The translations under genes were made by a program, and so were the position numbers. A DNA stretch of 64,000 nt from Spirillospora albida. GTDB taxonomy: Bacteria; Actinomycetota; Actinomycetes; Streptosporangiales; Streptosporangiaceae. Position 1 is the first letter of the stretch. Every line of letters starts with the position of its first letter. The stretch is taken from NCBI RefSeq assembly GCF_000718255.1, contig NZ_JOFJ01000004.1:186001-250000 (forward strand). Direction: 5' to 3'. The notes beneath the pieces were generated by a model. The model saw nothing but the letters and a program-made list of their open reading frames with translations, ran no database searches and had not been told where the DNA came from. Positions 17,426 to 25,397 of this stretch are shown here, piece by piece.

Positions 17426-17439
17426 ACTGACGAGTCAGT
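17426..17439. promoter_or_regulatory. Palindromic operator-like site between divergent units
   Basis: ACTGAC-GA-GTCAGT is a perfect 6-bp inverted repeat with a 2-base spacer. It lies 63 bases upstream of the SDR start and 104 bases upstream of the DUF35 start. The geometry suits a TetR-type dimer. It does not match the KstR pattern, so a second regulator is implied. Confidence 0.55.
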
Positions 17440-17543
17440 TAGGTCGCCCCCGGCCGTTTCCTCCCGCCCACCGGGACGGCCCCGCCGGACGGGGCGCCCC
17501 GTCGCTACCCTCCGCCGGGTAGGCGACTGATACGGGAGGCCGC

Positions 17544-18008
17544 GTGAGTACGACCGGCGTGAGTACGGGCAGGGAGCGCCGTCCGGCGATCCAGGGCTGG
17601 TTCACCGGCGCGGACGGGGACGTGCGCCTGCTCGGCACGCGCTGCGCGTCCTGCGGGACGCCCTACTTCCCGCGCAACGAGCTGGCCTGCCGCAACCCGC
17701 GCTGCGCCGGCCCCAGGGACGGGTCGGAACTGGAGGAGTACGCCTTCTCCCGGCGCGGCCGCGTCTGGTCCTACGCGGACTCCCGGTACAAGCCGCCCGC
17801 CCCCTACGTCTCCCCCGACCCGTTCGTCCCCTACACGGTCGCGGCCGTGGAACTGGAGACCGAGCGGATGGTCGTCCTCGGCCAGGTGGTCCCCGGCGTC
17901 ACCGTGGACGACCTGGAGGTCGGCATGGAGGTCGAGCTCACCGAGGGCGTCCTCTACACCGACGACGACGCCGAGTACACCGTGTGGATGTGGAGGCCGG
18001 TCAATTGA
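17544..18008 (+). CDS. DUF35 zinc-ribbon/OB-fold protein, thiolase partner
   Basis: 154 residues, GTG at 17544 after GGGAGG. A rubredoxin-like zinc ribbon carries Cys34, Cys37, Cys49 and Cys54 (CASCG ... CRNPRC), and an OB-fold follows (VVLGQVVPGVTVDDLEVGMEVELT). DUF35 proteins bind Ltp-type thiolases or enoyl-CoA hydratases and are needed for sterol side-chain aldol/thiolase steps. The stop overlaps the next gene's TTG start by 4 bases (TTGA), consistent with equal production of a two-subunit complex. The ~19-residue N-terminal extension before the ribbon is longer than needed. Confidence 0.85.
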   Translation: MSTTGVSTGRERRPAIQGWFTGADGDVRLLGTRCASCGTPYFPRNELACRNPRCAGPRDGSELEEYAFSRRGRVWSYADSRYKPPAPYVSPDPFVPYTVAAVELETERMVVLGQVVPGVTVDDLEVGMEVELTEGVLYTDDDAEYTVWMWRPVN

Positions 18009-19198
18009 GCACCCGTGACATCGCCGTCCTCGGCGCGGGCATGCACCCGTGGGGCAAGTGGGGGCGCAACTTCGTCGAGTACGGCCTCGCCGCGGCTCGC
18101 ACCGCCCTCGCCGACGCCGGGCTGACCTGGCAGGACGTCCAGTACGTCGCCGGCGCCGACACCATCCGCAACGGCTACCCGGGCTTCATCGCGGGCGCGA
18201 CGTTCGCCCAGGCGCTCGGCTGGTCGGGCGCGCAGGTGTCGTCCTGCTACGCCGCCTGCGCGTCCGGCGCCCAGGCCATCGCGAACGCGCGCGCCCAGAT
18301 CCTCGCGGGCCTCTGCGACGTCGCCCTCGTCGTCGGCGCCGACGCCGCCCCGAAGGGCTTCTTCAAGCCGGTCGGCGGCGACCGCCCCGACGACCCCGAC
18401 TGGCTGCGGTTCCGCCTCCTCGGCGCCACCAATCCCATCTACTTCGCGCTCGCCGCCCGCCGCCGCATGGCCGTGCACGGCGCGACCCTGGACGACTTCG
18501 CCGCCGTCAAGGTGAAGAACGGCCGGCACGGCCTCGCCAACCCCAACGCCCGGTACCGCAAGGAGGTGACGCTCGAGGACGTCCGCGAATCCGCCGTGGT
18601 CGCCGACCCGCTGCGCCTCCTCGACATCTGCGCGACCAGCGACGGCGGCGCCGCCCTCGTCCTGACCTCCATGGACTTCGCGAAACGGCACGGCATCACC
18701 AAGCCCGTCCGCATCCCCGCCTTGTCCACGGTCACGCCGACGTTCCCGAAGACCGTCCTGGACCTGCCCGACTTCGCGACCGACTCGGCGATGGCCGTCC
18801 CCGAACCCGACCGTCCCTTCCGCTCCGCCCTCCCGCACGCCGCCTACGAGGAGGCGGGCATCGGCCCGGAGGACCTCTCCCTCGCCGAGGTCTACGACCT
18901 GTCCACCGCCCTCGAACTCGACTGGTACGAGGACATCGGCCTGTGCGAGCCCGGCGGCGCCGAAGACCTCCTCCGCTCCGGCGCCACGACCCTGGGCGGC
19001 CGCATCCCGGTCAACCCCAGCGGCGGCCTGGCCTGCTTCGGCGAGGCCATCCCCGCCCAGGCGATCGCCCAGGTATGCGAACTGACCTGGCAGCTGCGCG
19101 GCCGGGCGGAAGGCCGCCAGGTGGAGAACGCCCGAGCCGGCATAGCGGTCAACCAGGGCCTCTTCGGCCACGGCTCCGCCGTGATAGTGACGGCATGA
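18005..19198 (+). CDS. Thiolase-like lipid-transfer protein (Ltp family)
   Basis: 397 residues from the TTG at 18005; this start is inferred from the 4-base overlap and because homologous sequence begins there (STRDIAVLGAGMHPWG). The thiolase fold shows SSCYAACASGAQAI with a Cys at the nucleophile position, and NPSGGLACFGEAIPAQ near the C-terminus, where the active-site His/Gly loop lies. Members of the Ltp group act as thiolases or retro-aldolases on sterol side-chain CoA thioesters, usually together with a DUF35 protein such as the gene just upstream. The exact step is not assignable. Confidence 0.82.
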   Translation: MSTRDIAVLGAGMHPWGKWGRNFVEYGLAAARTALADAGLTWQDVQYVAGADTIRNGYPGFIAGATFAQALGWSGAQVSSCYAACASGAQAIANARAQILAGLCDVALVVGADAAPKGFFKPVGGDRPDDPDWLRFRLLGATNPIYFALAARRRMAVHGATLDDFAAVKVKNGRHGLANPNARYRKEVTLEDVRESAVVADPLRLLDICATSDGGAALVLTSMDFAKRHGITKPVRIPALSTVTPTFPKTVLDLPDFATDSAMAVPEPDRPFRSALPHAAYEEAGIGPEDLSLAEVYDLSTALELDWYEDIGLCEPGGAEDLLRSGATTLGGRIPVNPSGGLACFGEAIPAQAIAQVCELTWQLRGRAEGRQVENARAGIAVNQGLFGHGSAVIVTA

Positions 19199-19232
19199 AC
19201 CGCCCCTGACCGCGGTCCCCGACCGGCGCCTA

Positions 19233-19247
19233 AGGCGCTTTGCGCCT
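19233..19247. terminator. Short hairpin between convergent genes
   Basis: AGGCGC-TTT-GCGCCT, a 6-bp perfect stem with a 3-base loop. It lies between the thiolase stop (19198) and the kinase stop (19271). The stem is short, so the terminator call is tentative. Confidence 0.35.
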
Positions 19248-19270
19248 GACGCCAAGGGCACTGCGATTGA

Positions 19271-20857
19271 CTACGCGCCTTCGAAGCCGTCGCAGCCTAT
19301 GTAGTAGGCGTCGCCGTTCGGGTGGACGTGGAGCCAGATGACCGTCCACTCGCCGCGGTCGATGGGGTATCCCCGGTCCGACGGGAAGTCGGCGGGGTAG
19401 CGCAGCGTCGCGTCGTCGCCGTCCGTCGGGAGCTTGACGGGTCTGCTGAGGGTCTCGCCGTTCGAGGCGTTGCCGAGCATCCACACCGGCGGGCGCACCA
19501 GCGCGGCGATGTAGTAGTCCTTCGGTCGGGAGTACTTGAAGCGTGCGGAGAGTTCCACCGGGTCGTTCTTCGCGACCGGTTGGCGCGGGGCGCTCGTCTG
19601 CAGGTCCTGCGGGGAGCCCGGCTCGCTGCGGACGGCCGGGAGGCAGATCATGCCCTTCTTGGTCCACCTCGTCGTCTGGAAGTCCTGGTCGGGCTGCTTC
19701 ACGAAGGGTTCGCCGGTCGGGGGTCCGGTCCGGGGCGCGCTCCCGGTCGGTGCGCCTCCGGGGGACGCGGTGCCCGCCGGGCGGGTGGTGCTCGTGCCCG
19801 CGTCGGCCTTCGCTCCGCCTTCGGGGCCGTTCAGGACGGTCCGGGTCACGACCGCGGCGGTCAGCACGACGGCGGCGACCGCGGCGGCGGCGAGGAGCAT
19901 CGGTGCCCGGGAGCGGGACGGGCCGCCGCCGGTCCGGGTGCGCTCGCGCGGGAGGAGACCGGCGGTGGCGGCCTCGCCGACGCTGAGCGGGGCCTGCGGG
20001 ATCGCGCCGACGAGGCGGTGGTAGGCGGGGTCCTGGGCCGGGTGCCCGAGGGGGCCGACCTCCTGGAGGACGTCCTGCGGGGTGATGCGCCGGGCGGGGT
20101 CCTTCGCCGCGCACCGGGTGAGGATGCCGGCCAGCCGGGTGTCGACGCCGGTGAGGTCGAGGTCGCCGCTGAGGGTGCGGTGGATGATGGCCTCGATGGG
20201 GCCGCCGCCGAACGGGGGGCGTCCGGTCGCGGCGTAGGCGACGGTCCCGGCCAGGGAGAACATGTCGGACGCGGGGACGGGGGCCTGCTCGCGCAGCACC
20301 TCGGGCGCCACGTAGCCGGGGGTGCCGTTCCACGCACCGGTCTGGGTGATCTGCGTCTGGTCCTCGCCGCGGGCGATGCCGAAGTCGATGAGGCGGGGGC
20401 CGTCCGGCGCGAGGATGACGTTGCCCGGCTTGAGGTCGCGGTGCTGGACGCCCTGGGAGTGGATCTCCATGAGGCCCTGGGCGAGGGCCGCGAGGAGCCG
20501 CAGGCAGGTGTCGGGCGGGAGCGGACCATGCTGCACGACGGCCTGCCGGAGGGTCGGGCCGGGGATGTACTCGGTGGCGAGCCAGTACGGGGGCGTTTCG
20601 AGCCCGGCGCCGACGAGCGCGGCCGCGCACCGGCTGCGGACCCGGCCGACGGTCTGCACCTCGCGGCGGAACCGGGCCAGGGCCTGCGGGCCTTCGAAGT
20701 CCTCGCGGATCACCTTCACCGCGATGTGCCGGCCGCCGCCGGTGAGGCCGAGGTAGACCTGGCCCATGCCGCCCGCGCCGAGCCGCGCGAGCACGGGGTA
20801 GCCGCCGATCTCCGGGGGGTCTTCAGGACGCAGCGCTTCCATGATGGCCTTGATCAT
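19271..20857 (-). CDS. Transmembrane Ser/Thr protein kinase (PknB family)
   Basis: 528 residues, ATG at 20857 (a second in-frame ATG at 20842 is possible). Kinase domain at about 18-275: Gly loop LGAGGMGQVYLG, Lys48 in AVKVI, HRDLKPGN catalytic loop, IDFGIARG in place of DFG, GTPGYVAPEV. A Pro/Arg-rich juxtamembrane segment is followed by one membrane helix (LLAAAAVAAVVLTAAVV) and an external ~170-residue domain with no PASTA repeats. That domain has paired Cys (MICLP and IGCDG) and no family I can name. It should sense an extracellular cue and phosphorylate cytoplasmic targets. The neighbouring divergent TetR gene is 82 bases away. Confidence 0.9.
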   Translation of the reverse strand: MIKAIMEALRPEDPPEIGGYPVLARLGAGGMGQVYLGLTGGGRHIAVKVIREDFEGPQALARFRREVQTVGRVRSRCAAALVGAGLETPPYWLATEYIPGPTLRQAVVQHGPLPPDTCLRLLAALAQGLMEIHSQGVQHRDLKPGNVILAPDGPRLIDFGIARGEDQTQITQTGAWNGTPGYVAPEVLREQAPVPASDMFSLAGTVAYAATGRPPFGGGPIEAIIHRTLSGDLDLTGVDTRLAGILTRCAAKDPARRITPQDVLQEVGPLGHPAQDPAYHRLVGAIPQAPLSVGEAATAGLLPRERTRTGGGPSRSRAPMLLAAAAVAAVVLTAAVVTRTVLNGPEGGAKADAGTSTTRPAGTASPGGAPTGSAPRTGPPTGEPFVKQPDQDFQTTRWTKKGMICLPAVRSEPGSPQDLQTSAPRQPVAKNDPVELSARFKYSRPKDYYIAALVRPPVWMLGNASNGETLSRPVKLPTDGDDATLRYPADFPSDRGYPIDRGEWTVIWLHVHPNGDAYYIGCDGFEGA

Positions 20858-20939
20858 GCCATTTTCCGGGGCTCCGAGCGGCTTGCTACGGTTGCGGGCA
20901 CGCGTGCGATGCCAGGAACTCGACGCCCGGGGGGGAAGC

Positions 20940-21617
20940 ATGAGCGACGGCGGCGGAGGCACCTCCCGGCAGGCCGGCGGGGTCGCCCGGCTGCCGTCGG
21001 GGCGCCACAGCCTCTCCCGGGACTTCGTCGCGCAGCACCAGATCGCGCGGATCCTGACCGCCGTCACCGAGGTCGCGGCGGCGAGCGGATACGCGCAGCT
21101 GACGGTGGATTCCGTCATCGGCCGCGCCGGCGTTTCCCGAGCGACGTTCTACGTTCATTTCAAGAACAAAGAGGACGCTTTCCTGCGGGCGTTCGACGCG
21201 AACGTCGCGGATTTGATGGACCATGTCACGCGCGCGTATCAGGACGAGGCGGAGGCGCTCGGCCGGCTGCGGGCCGGCGTGGGCGCGTTCCTCGAATTCC
21301 TGGCCGACCATCCGGACAGCGCGCGGACCTGCATCGTGGAGTGCCTGGCGGCCGGGCCGGCGGCGGCCGCGCGGCGGGACGAGGCGAAGCAGGCGTTCGC
21401 GCAGATCGTCGTCGACAACATGCGGGAGCTGTTCCCGCACTATCCGGAGCCGGAGCTGCTCGGCGAGACCCTCATCGGAGGGATCTACGAGGTGGCCTAC
21501 ACGCGCATCCGGCGCGGGGAGACGGCGGAGCTCCCACGTCTGCTCAACGGTCTGATCGCCGTCTTCGCGATCCCGGACACGGAGCGGTGGGGGCCGGACG
21601 CCCCGCCGCCGGCCTGA
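20940..21617 (+). CDS. TetR-family transcriptional regulator
   Basis: 225 residues, ATG at 20940 after GGGGGGAA. The helix-turn-helix is clear: YAQLTVDSVIGRAGVSRATFYVHFKNKEDAF (about 58-88). The C-terminal ligand domain is helical and divergent, with no recognisable ligand signature. A basic N-terminal extension of about 35 residues precedes the DNA-binding domain. Its neighbours are the kinase (divergent) and the secreted-protein trio (downstream, same strand, 368 bases away), either of which it may control. It does not resemble KstR enough to be called that. Confidence 0.85.
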   Translation: MSDGGGGTSRQAGGVARLPSGRHSLSRDFVAQHQIARILTAVTEVAAASGYAQLTVDSVIGRAGVSRATFYVHFKNKEDAFLRAFDANVADLMDHVTRAYQDEAEALGRLRAGVGAFLEFLADHPDSARTCIVECLAAGPAAAARRDEAKQAFAQIVVDNMRELFPHYPEPELLGETLIGGIYEVAYTRIRRGETAELPRLLNGLIAVFAIPDTERWGPDAPPPA

Positions 21618-21985
21618 CCGGTCGCGGCCACGCCGATCGCGACCGCCGGGGGCGCCGGATCCGGGTGACCGGATCCGGACACCCGGGAACCGGTCTCGGT
21701 GACCTCTGGTCAGCAGTCACTTACGTGAGGTGCCGCACAGCCTACCTGCGCGGCCGTACCGACCGTGACGGACTTCACAGTCACCGTGACGCTCTTATGG
21801 CCGCTCTCAATGGCATCGGACGGCATTACCGAATGGGCCAATGCCCTTACCGACTCCTTCCGCTCCCTTGATGAACACGGTCATTCATGGTTCCGTGCAG
21901 GTGCCATGGATCGCCGTTCGGTTGTGGCCAGGCCGACCCGGCGATCAGGTTCATTCCCGCATTCCCACCCCGAAGCGAGACAGGA
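21618..21985. other. Intergenic region upstream of secreted-protein genes
   Basis: 368 bases, less GC-rich than its surroundings from 21720 to 21900. It should contain the promoter of the secreted-protein unit. A plus-strand open frame at 21765-21989 overlaps the next start as ATGA, but its composition is not convincingly coding. No clear operator was found. Confidence 0.4.
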
Positions 21986-22666
21986 ATGAAGAAGCTCCGC
22001 CGCATCGCAGTCCCCGCGCTGGGCGCCACCGCGCTCGTCATGGCCTCGGCCACGGCGGCACTCGCGTCCGCCACGATCACCTCCAACGGCGTCGCCTACT
22101 CCGGCGACGTCCGCGCGAGCAACCTGGGCAACGCCACGATCAGCGGCGTCAGCACGCTCGGCGCGATCATCACGACGTGCACGAGCGCGACGCTCGACGC
22201 GTACATCAACTCCAACGGCACCGGCGGCGTCCTCAACGGCGTGACCATCTCCGGGTGCACCAACAACAAGGGCGGCACGACCACCATCACCGCCCTGAAC
22301 CTCCCCTACTCCGGCGGCACGGTGAACCACGCGCCCGTCGCCGGCGGACGGGACGCGACGCTCACCATCCCGCCGAACGCCCCCTCCCACGTCCAGGCCG
22401 TGCTGACGCTCCCGAGCCTGGGCATCCCGTCGCTGACGTGCCACTACACGCTCACGACGACGCTCACGCTGGACCTCTACAACCACAACAGCGCGAACAA
22501 GCCGGTGGCCGGCAACGCGCAGGCGCAGGGCAAGCTGAACGGGCAGTCCCTGCAGCGCAGGACGTCGCCCGCCCCCGACGCTCGGTGCCCGGCCTCGGTC
22601 GCGGCCAACGGCAACTTCCAGATCGTGCCGACCCCGACGGCCGGTCTCCTGGCGGTCGGGCCCTGA
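21986..22666 (+). CDS. Secreted protein of unknown function
   Basis: 226 residues, ATG at 21986. A clear signal peptide (MKKLRRIAVPALGATALVMA, cleavage after ALASA near residue 29) precedes a Thr/Asn/Gly-rich beta-type mature chain with scattered Cys (TTCTSA, SGCTNN, LTCHYT, ARCPAS), suggesting two disulfides outside the cell. No catalytic motif, sortase signal or membrane anchor is visible. It is followed by two further secreted genes on the same strand that are related to each other but not obviously to this one. I do not recognise the family. Confidence 0.7.
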   Translation: MKKLRRIAVPALGATALVMASATAALASATITSNGVAYSGDVRASNLGNATISGVSTLGAIITTCTSATLDAYINSNGTGGVLNGVTISGCTNNKGGTTTITALNLPYSGGTVNHAPVAGGRDATLTIPPNAPSHVQAVLTLPSLGIPSLTCHYTLTTTLTLDLYNHNSANKPVAGNAQAQGKLNGQSLQRRTSPAPDARCPASVAANGNFQIVPTPTAGLLAVGP

Positions 22667-22728
22667 TCCGGGCCTGACCGGCACGTCCATCCTCCCTCCG
22701 GGCGCGGTCCACCCCCCGCGCCCGCGAC

Positions 22729-22759
22729 GACGGGCCGCCCCCGCCCGGGGCGGCCCGTC
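22729..22759 (+). terminator. Strong hairpin between secreted-protein genes 1 and 2
   Basis: Perfect 13-bp G/C stem, GACGGGCCGCCCC and its complement, around the 5-base loop CGCCC. It lies 62 bases past the first secreted gene and 36 bases before the second start. It may terminate or attenuate transcription, or protect the upstream message. Confidence 0.6.
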
Positions 22760-22794
22760 ACCGTCGCCACCTTCTTCTTCCTGTGGAGCGCACC

Positions 22795-23568
22795 ATGAGA
22801 GCTACGTTCCGGCGCCGCCTGCTGGGAACGGCCTCCGCACTCGCCGTCACCGCCGGCGTCCTCGGCGCTGCGACGGCCCCGTCCGCGGCCGCCGAGGAGA
22901 TCCCGAGCATCGGCTTCGCCGACTGCCCCGACCTGCCCGCGGGCGCCGACCCCGCCTTCTGGCTCTGCAACGTCGCGGTGACCACCGGCGGGACGTTCAA
23001 GCTCGGGAAGCTGGACCAGCCCATCACCAAGCCGATCACCCTGACCTACGCCAACGGCTTCGACCCGGTCACCCTGGAGGAGAAGGTCGTCTTCGGCTCC
23101 TTCAAGGCCGACAAGATGCTCGTCCAGCCGGGCCTCTTCGGCGACCCGTTCGTCACCGCCATCTACGCGAAGCCGCGGTACGCCGGGCACATCGGCCTGG
23201 AGAACGGCAACCTGCGGCTCGACCTCAAGGTGGACGTGCAGAACCCGCTGCTCGGCTCGTACTGCACCATCGGGACGAACGACGACCCGATCGAGCTGGC
23301 GCTCACCGTCGGCACGACCAGCCCGCCGCCGCCGAACACGCCCATCTCCGGCTCGGCGCCCGAGGTCGTCCAGGAGGACCCGCCGGTTCTGAAGACGACG
23401 GTGGTCGACAACGCGTTCGCGGTGCCGCGGTCGCGCTCCTGCGGGCTCGGCGGCTCCCTGAACTGGGCCGTCAACCTGTACTCCGGCCTGCCGGCGGCGG
23501 CCGGGAACAACACCGCGATCTTCAAGCAGTACGTCGGTTTCAAGACCTACACCGACCTGGCGAACTGA
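22795..23568 (+). CDS. Secreted protein, paralogue 1 of a tandem pair
   Basis: 257 residues, ATG at 22795 with GGAG 6 bases upstream. Signal peptide with an Arg-rich start (ATFRRRLLG) and cleavage after SAAA near residue 33. The mature chain shares a distinctive layout with the next gene: FWLCNVAVTTGGTFKLGKLDQPITKPITLTY, an YANGFDP box, NPLLGSYC, TSPPPPNTPISG and VVDNAFAVP. Four Cys could form two disulfides. The conserved spacing indicates one extracellular fold, mostly beta. No enzyme motif was recognised. Location beside steroid genes suggests, but does not show, a role in handling hydrophobic substrate at the cell surface. Confidence 0.75.
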   Translation: MRATFRRRLLGTASALAVTAGVLGAATAPSAAAEEIPSIGFADCPDLPAGADPAFWLCNVAVTTGGTFKLGKLDQPITKPITLTYANGFDPVTLEEKVVFGSFKADKMLVQPGLFGDPFVTAIYAKPRYAGHIGLENGNLRLDLKVDVQNPLLGSYCTIGTNDDPIELALTVGTTSPPPPNTPISGSAPEVVQEDPPVLKTTVVDNAFAVPRSRSCGLGGSLNWAVNLYSGLPAAAGNNTAIFKQYVGFKTYTDLAN

Positions 23569-23625
23569 CCGCCGAATCCGAGCCCCGCTCCATCGCACTC
23601 AACCGGCGCGGTGCGCCGCGCCCCA

Positions 23626-23661
23626 GGTCCGCACGGTTCGCGTCCGCGAACCGTGCGGACC
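23626..23661 (+). repeat. Perfect 17-bp inverted repeat between secreted paralogues
   Basis: GGTCCGCACGGTTCGCG and its exact complement are separated by only TC. As RNA this gives a very stable hairpin 22 bases before the next start, and the ribosome site GGGAG lies just beyond it. It could be a terminator, an attenuator or an mRNA-processing site that sets the ratio of the two paralogues. Confidence 0.7.
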
Positions 23662-23682
23662 ACGACCCTTCCGGGAGCACAA

Positions 23683-24564
23683 ATGAGAAGACCGTTCAAC
23701 CGGCGGCGCACGGCGGCGGCCGCCGCCGTGGCCGCGAGCGCCCTGGCGCTCACCGCCCCGGCCCCGTCGGCGTCCGCCCGGGACGCGGCGCCGATCCCGC
23801 CGGAGGTGAACCTGAACGACTGCCCGACGCTCGCCGAGCTGCCCGAGGGCTCCGACCCGAACTTCTGGCTCTGCAGCGTGGTGGTGATCACCGGCGGCAG
23901 GCTCCAGATGGGCAAGATCGATCAGGCGATCACCAAGCCGATCTCGCTCACCTACGCGAATGGCTTCGACCCCAGCACCCTGGAGCAGAAGTTCGTCTTC
24001 CGCTCGCTGAAGGGCGAGCCGATCCGGGTGACGGGCGGCGTGTTCGGCATCCCCGGCACCGATGTGCTCCCGCTCCTGCAGCTGCACGCGCAGCCGCAGT
24101 TCGCGGCCGACCCCGAGGTCGCCCCGGCGGACGACCCGAACATCGCCTACCGGATGAAGCTGAAGATCAAGACGATCAACCCGCTGCTCGGCGACACCTG
24201 CCACGTCGGGAGCGCCGCCGACCCGATCACGCTCAACCTCACGTTCCTCACCACGAACCCGCCGCCGCCGAACCAGCCGATCAGCGGCAAGCCCATCGAG
24301 GCGCACCCGGACAACCCGCTGGTGTTCGCCTCGACGGTCGTGGACAACGCGTTCGGCGTCCCGAAGGCGTCGGGCTGCGGCCCGTGGAACCTGTTCAACC
24401 CGATCGCCGACCTGCGCGCGGGCCTGCCCGCCAAGGCCGGCACGAACACGGCGATCTTCGAGACGATGGCCATGTTCCGGGGCTACACCGAGGCGTCGGC
24501 GCTGAACCTCGCCAAGGTGCGCACCCTCCAGCAGAAGATCAGGGCGAAGGCCGCCGCCGAGTGA
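23683..24564 (+). CDS. Secreted protein, paralogue 2 of a tandem pair
   Basis: 293 residues, ATG at 23683 after GGGAG. Signal peptide with Arg-rich start (RRPFNRRR) and cleavage near SASA (about 31-33). It matches the preceding protein block by block: FWLCSVVVITGGRLQMGKIDQAITKPISLTY, YANGFDP, NPLLGDTC, TNPPPPNQPISG, VVDNAFGVP. It differs by an insertion after GGVFG and a longer basic helical tail (LAKVRTLQQKIRAKAAAE). The pair clearly arose by tandem duplication. Family and function not recognised. Confidence 0.75.
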   Translation: MRRPFNRRRTAAAAAVAASALALTAPAPSASARDAAPIPPEVNLNDCPTLAELPEGSDPNFWLCSVVVITGGRLQMGKIDQAITKPISLTYANGFDPSTLEQKFVFRSLKGEPIRVTGGVFGIPGTDVLPLLQLHAQPQFAADPEVAPADDPNIAYRMKLKIKTINPLLGDTCHVGSAADPITLNLTFLTTNPPPPNQPISGKPIEAHPDNPLVFASTVVDNAFGVPKASGCGPWNLFNPIADLRAGLPAKAGTNTAIFETMAMFRGYTEASALNLAKVRTLQQKIRAKAAAE

Positions 24565-24572
24565 CGGCCCGG

Positions 24573-24612
24573 CACCCGCGCGCCCGCCGGTTCATCGGCG
24601 GGGGCGCGGGTG
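24573..24612. terminator. Bidirectional terminator-like hairpin
   Basis: 17-bp stem with one mismatch (CACCCGCGCGCCCGCCG against its partner at 24596-24612) around the loop GTTCAT. It lies between convergent genes ending at 24564 and 24621. Confidence 0.65.
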
Positions 24613-24620
24613 TCGCTCGT

Positions 24621-24992
24621 CTACTCGGACGAGCGGGCGACGTGGAGGGCCCAGCCGATGAGGGGCGCCTGGAACGGCAGGCGGCCGTAGGCGGCCGCGC
24701 GCAGCGGAAGGGGGCGCTCGCGCCAGTCGCGGGCCATCTTGACGTTGGCGGGGAAGACGGCCGCCATCAGCACGGCCGTGGCGATGGCGCCCTTGCGGCG
24801 GGTCTTCGGGTACGCGACGGCCGCGGCGCAGGCCAGCTCGGCGACGCCGCTGAGGTGCGTCCAGGTGCGGGGGCTCCCCGGCAGGCTCTCGGGAATGAGC
24901 GCGTCGAAGGGCCGCGGGGCGATGAAGTGGGCGGCGCCCATCCCGGCCATCAGGGTGACCAGGCGTCGAGTGGCGCGCGAAGAGTCCGTCAT
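24621..24992 (-). CDS. DoxX-like integral membrane protein
   Basis: 123 residues, ATG at 24992. Four hydrophobic segments and the G-V-A-E-L-A-C-A-A-A-V-A-Y pattern fit the short DoxX/DUF4267-like membrane family: GMGAAHFIAPRPFDALIPESLPG at the first loop, KTRRKGAIATAVLMAAVFPAN in the third helix, and LIGWALHVAR at the end. Members have been tied to thiosulfate oxidation or redox homeostasis, but many have no assigned role. Its own promoter should lie in the non-coding region upstream. Confidence 0.75.
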   Translation of the reverse strand: MTDSSRATRRLVTLMAGMGAAHFIAPRPFDALIPESLPGSPRTWTHLSGVAELACAAAVAYPKTRRKGAIATAVLMAAVFPANVKMARDWRERPLPLRAAAYGRLPFQAPLIGWALHVARSSE

Positions 24993-25397
24993 GCCGCCCA
25001 GTCTGGCAGATCGGACACCGAGTCCAATAGCCCGGTTCGGCCAGGGCGGAACACGGGATCCATGTGACCCACGTCACGTCCGCGACCGGTGTGATCGGCG
25101 GCGAAACGGTCACGTGTCAGGGGTCACCGCCTCGACGGGCGGGCCGCCTCGACCACGCGCGCGGCAGCGCGTGCGAGCAGCGCGCAAGCCACGCGTGCGA
25201 GCAGAGTCGGCGCAGGATTCGCACCAGGGCGCACGGACGCGCCGGACTCGCCCAGGCCCGTCGATCTCGACCCCAGGGGCGGTCGCCACGGCCGGGGGGA
25301 CCGAGGCGGCCGCTTCTGGGCCCCGCGGCCGGAGCCGCCCCGGGACGCAGAGGGGCCGTCCCGGGGCGGTCACGTCCCGCCGGCGAGCCTGGTCCGG
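24993..25397. other. Intergenic region
   Basis: About 400 bases with no supported gene. It carries the promoter side of the DoxX-like gene, the terminator of the FadD/Ltp operon at 25335-25369, and two direct copies of GCGTGCGAGCAG at 25169-25180 and 25193-25204 (period 24). Confidence 0.45.
25335..25369 (-). terminator. Terminator of the sterol side-chain operon
   Basis: Perfect 13-bp stem, CCGCCCCGGGACG and its complement, with a 9-base loop. It is 28 bases beyond the stop of the FadD19-like gene, the last gene of the minus-strand operon. Confidence 0.7.

Noticed and set aside
21765..21989. Plus-strand open frame of 74 codons overlapping the first secreted gene by ATGA
   Set aside because: No ribosome site, no domain, and composition unlike its coding neighbours; the overlap is probably chance.
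25169..25204. Two direct copies of GCGTGCGAGCAG considered as the start of a CRISPR-like array
   Set aside because: Only two copies with 24-base spacing, no further repeats and no cas genes.
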